Shown piece by piece: positions 43,259-43,338 of a stretch of 43,338 nt of DNA. The stretch spans positions 1-43,338 of the forward strand of contig CAMBQQ010000027.1 in assembly GCA_945870035.1 (NCBI GenBank), written 5' to 3'. This DNA comes from Rhizobium sp. Q54 (GTDB taxonomy: Bacteria; Pseudomonadota; Alphaproteobacteria; Rhizobiales; Xanthobacteraceae). The translations under genes were made by a program, and so were the position numbers. Position 1 is the first letter of the stretch. Each line of letters opens with the position of its first letter. Below the pieces are notes generated by a model that was not told the DNA's origin, searched no databases, and saw only the letters and a list, made by a program, of their open reading frames with translations.

Positions 43259-43338
43259 TTCTAGGAGACTGACGATGGGGCAGCTCGGATTTTTCGATGC
43301 GGATAATCGGCTGGCGGCACTATCGGCGAAAGGCGATC
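43197..43338 (+). mobile_element. 5' end of an insertion sequence (IS5-like), cut by the window end
   Basis: The element begins with a terminal repeat starting GGGCACCTCGAAAAATAGC, matched in inverse at 127-145 with one mismatch. TTAA (43193-43196) precedes it and may be the target duplication. A leader of about 60 bp and a transposase start follow. It interrupts the chemotaxis gene. Confidence 0.85.
43275..43338 (+). CDS. IS5-family transposase, N-terminal fragment
   Basis: The partial frame starts MGQLGFFDADNRLAALSAKG at the ATG 43275, after a TAGGAGA ribosome-binding site. This opening (GFFD...RLxxLSxxGDP type) is characteristic of IS5-family DDE transposases. The rest of the gene lies outside the window. 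Confidence 0.8.
   Translation, partial: MGQLGFFDADNRLAALSAKGD

Overview
The window is about 43.3 kb of GC-rich bacterial chromosome. The gene families point to an alphaproteobacterium of the order Hyphomicrobiales (Rhizobiales), probably the Bradyrhizobium/Xanthobacteraceae side. Markers are a DUF2778 protein, an extensin-like protein, a TIGR02301 protein, a DUF1499 protein, a TAXI-type TRAP transporter and several intergenic palindromic repeats typical of that group. The genus is an inference; no rRNA is present.

Both ends of the window lie inside insertion sequences that share a near-identical ~19-bp terminal repeat. Bases 1-145 are the 3' end of one copy and 43197-43338 the 5' end of another, with the start of an IS5-type transposase. 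The left copy abuts the C-terminal remnant of an unidentified gene. The right copy truncates a PAS/methyl-accepting chemotaxis gene.

Layout: (1) 0.5-10.5 kb: CorA transporter, two L,D-transpeptidase-fold proteins, Tat metallophosphoesterase, extensin-like protein, acyl-CoA ligase, exported FKBP isomerase, DUF1499 protein and small membrane peptides, separated by palindromic repeats. (2) 10.7-20.6 kb: a sugar-acid catabolic locus. A leftward arm holds an IlvD/EDD dehydratase and a TAXI-TRAP permease and binding protein, preceded at the far end by an MBL-fold hydrolase. A rightward arm holds an RraA-like protein, GntR regulator, EamA exporter, 2-keto-3-deoxygalactonokinase and KDPGal aldolase. 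The inferred route is import of an aldonic acid, dehydration to a 2-keto-3-deoxy acid, phosphorylation, and cleavage to pyruvate and glyceraldehyde-3-phosphate. (3) 20.6-22 kb: a small AT-rich accessory spot next to tRNA-Pro, with a GSU2403-family nucleotidyltransferase-fold gene and two tandem copies of an 86-bp composite dyad. (4) 22.1-33.3 kb: housekeeping genes (Sua5, D-2-hydroxyacid dehydrogenase, SRAP, NUDIX, two-receiver response regulator, dihydroorotase) and a tightly coupled ygfZ-tag-HD-phosphatase run. (5) 33.4-37 kb: a two-gene unit with a large PhoU-like helical protein and a PPDK-like protein that lacks the PEP/pyruvate barrel. (6) 37-43.2 kb: ferredoxin, acrylyl-CoA reductase-like enzyme, MFS transporter, SleB-type hydrolase and the truncated chemotaxis receptor.

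The least explained elements are the 86-bp composite dyads upstream of the nucleotidyltransferase gene and the PhoU-like/short-PPDK pair.
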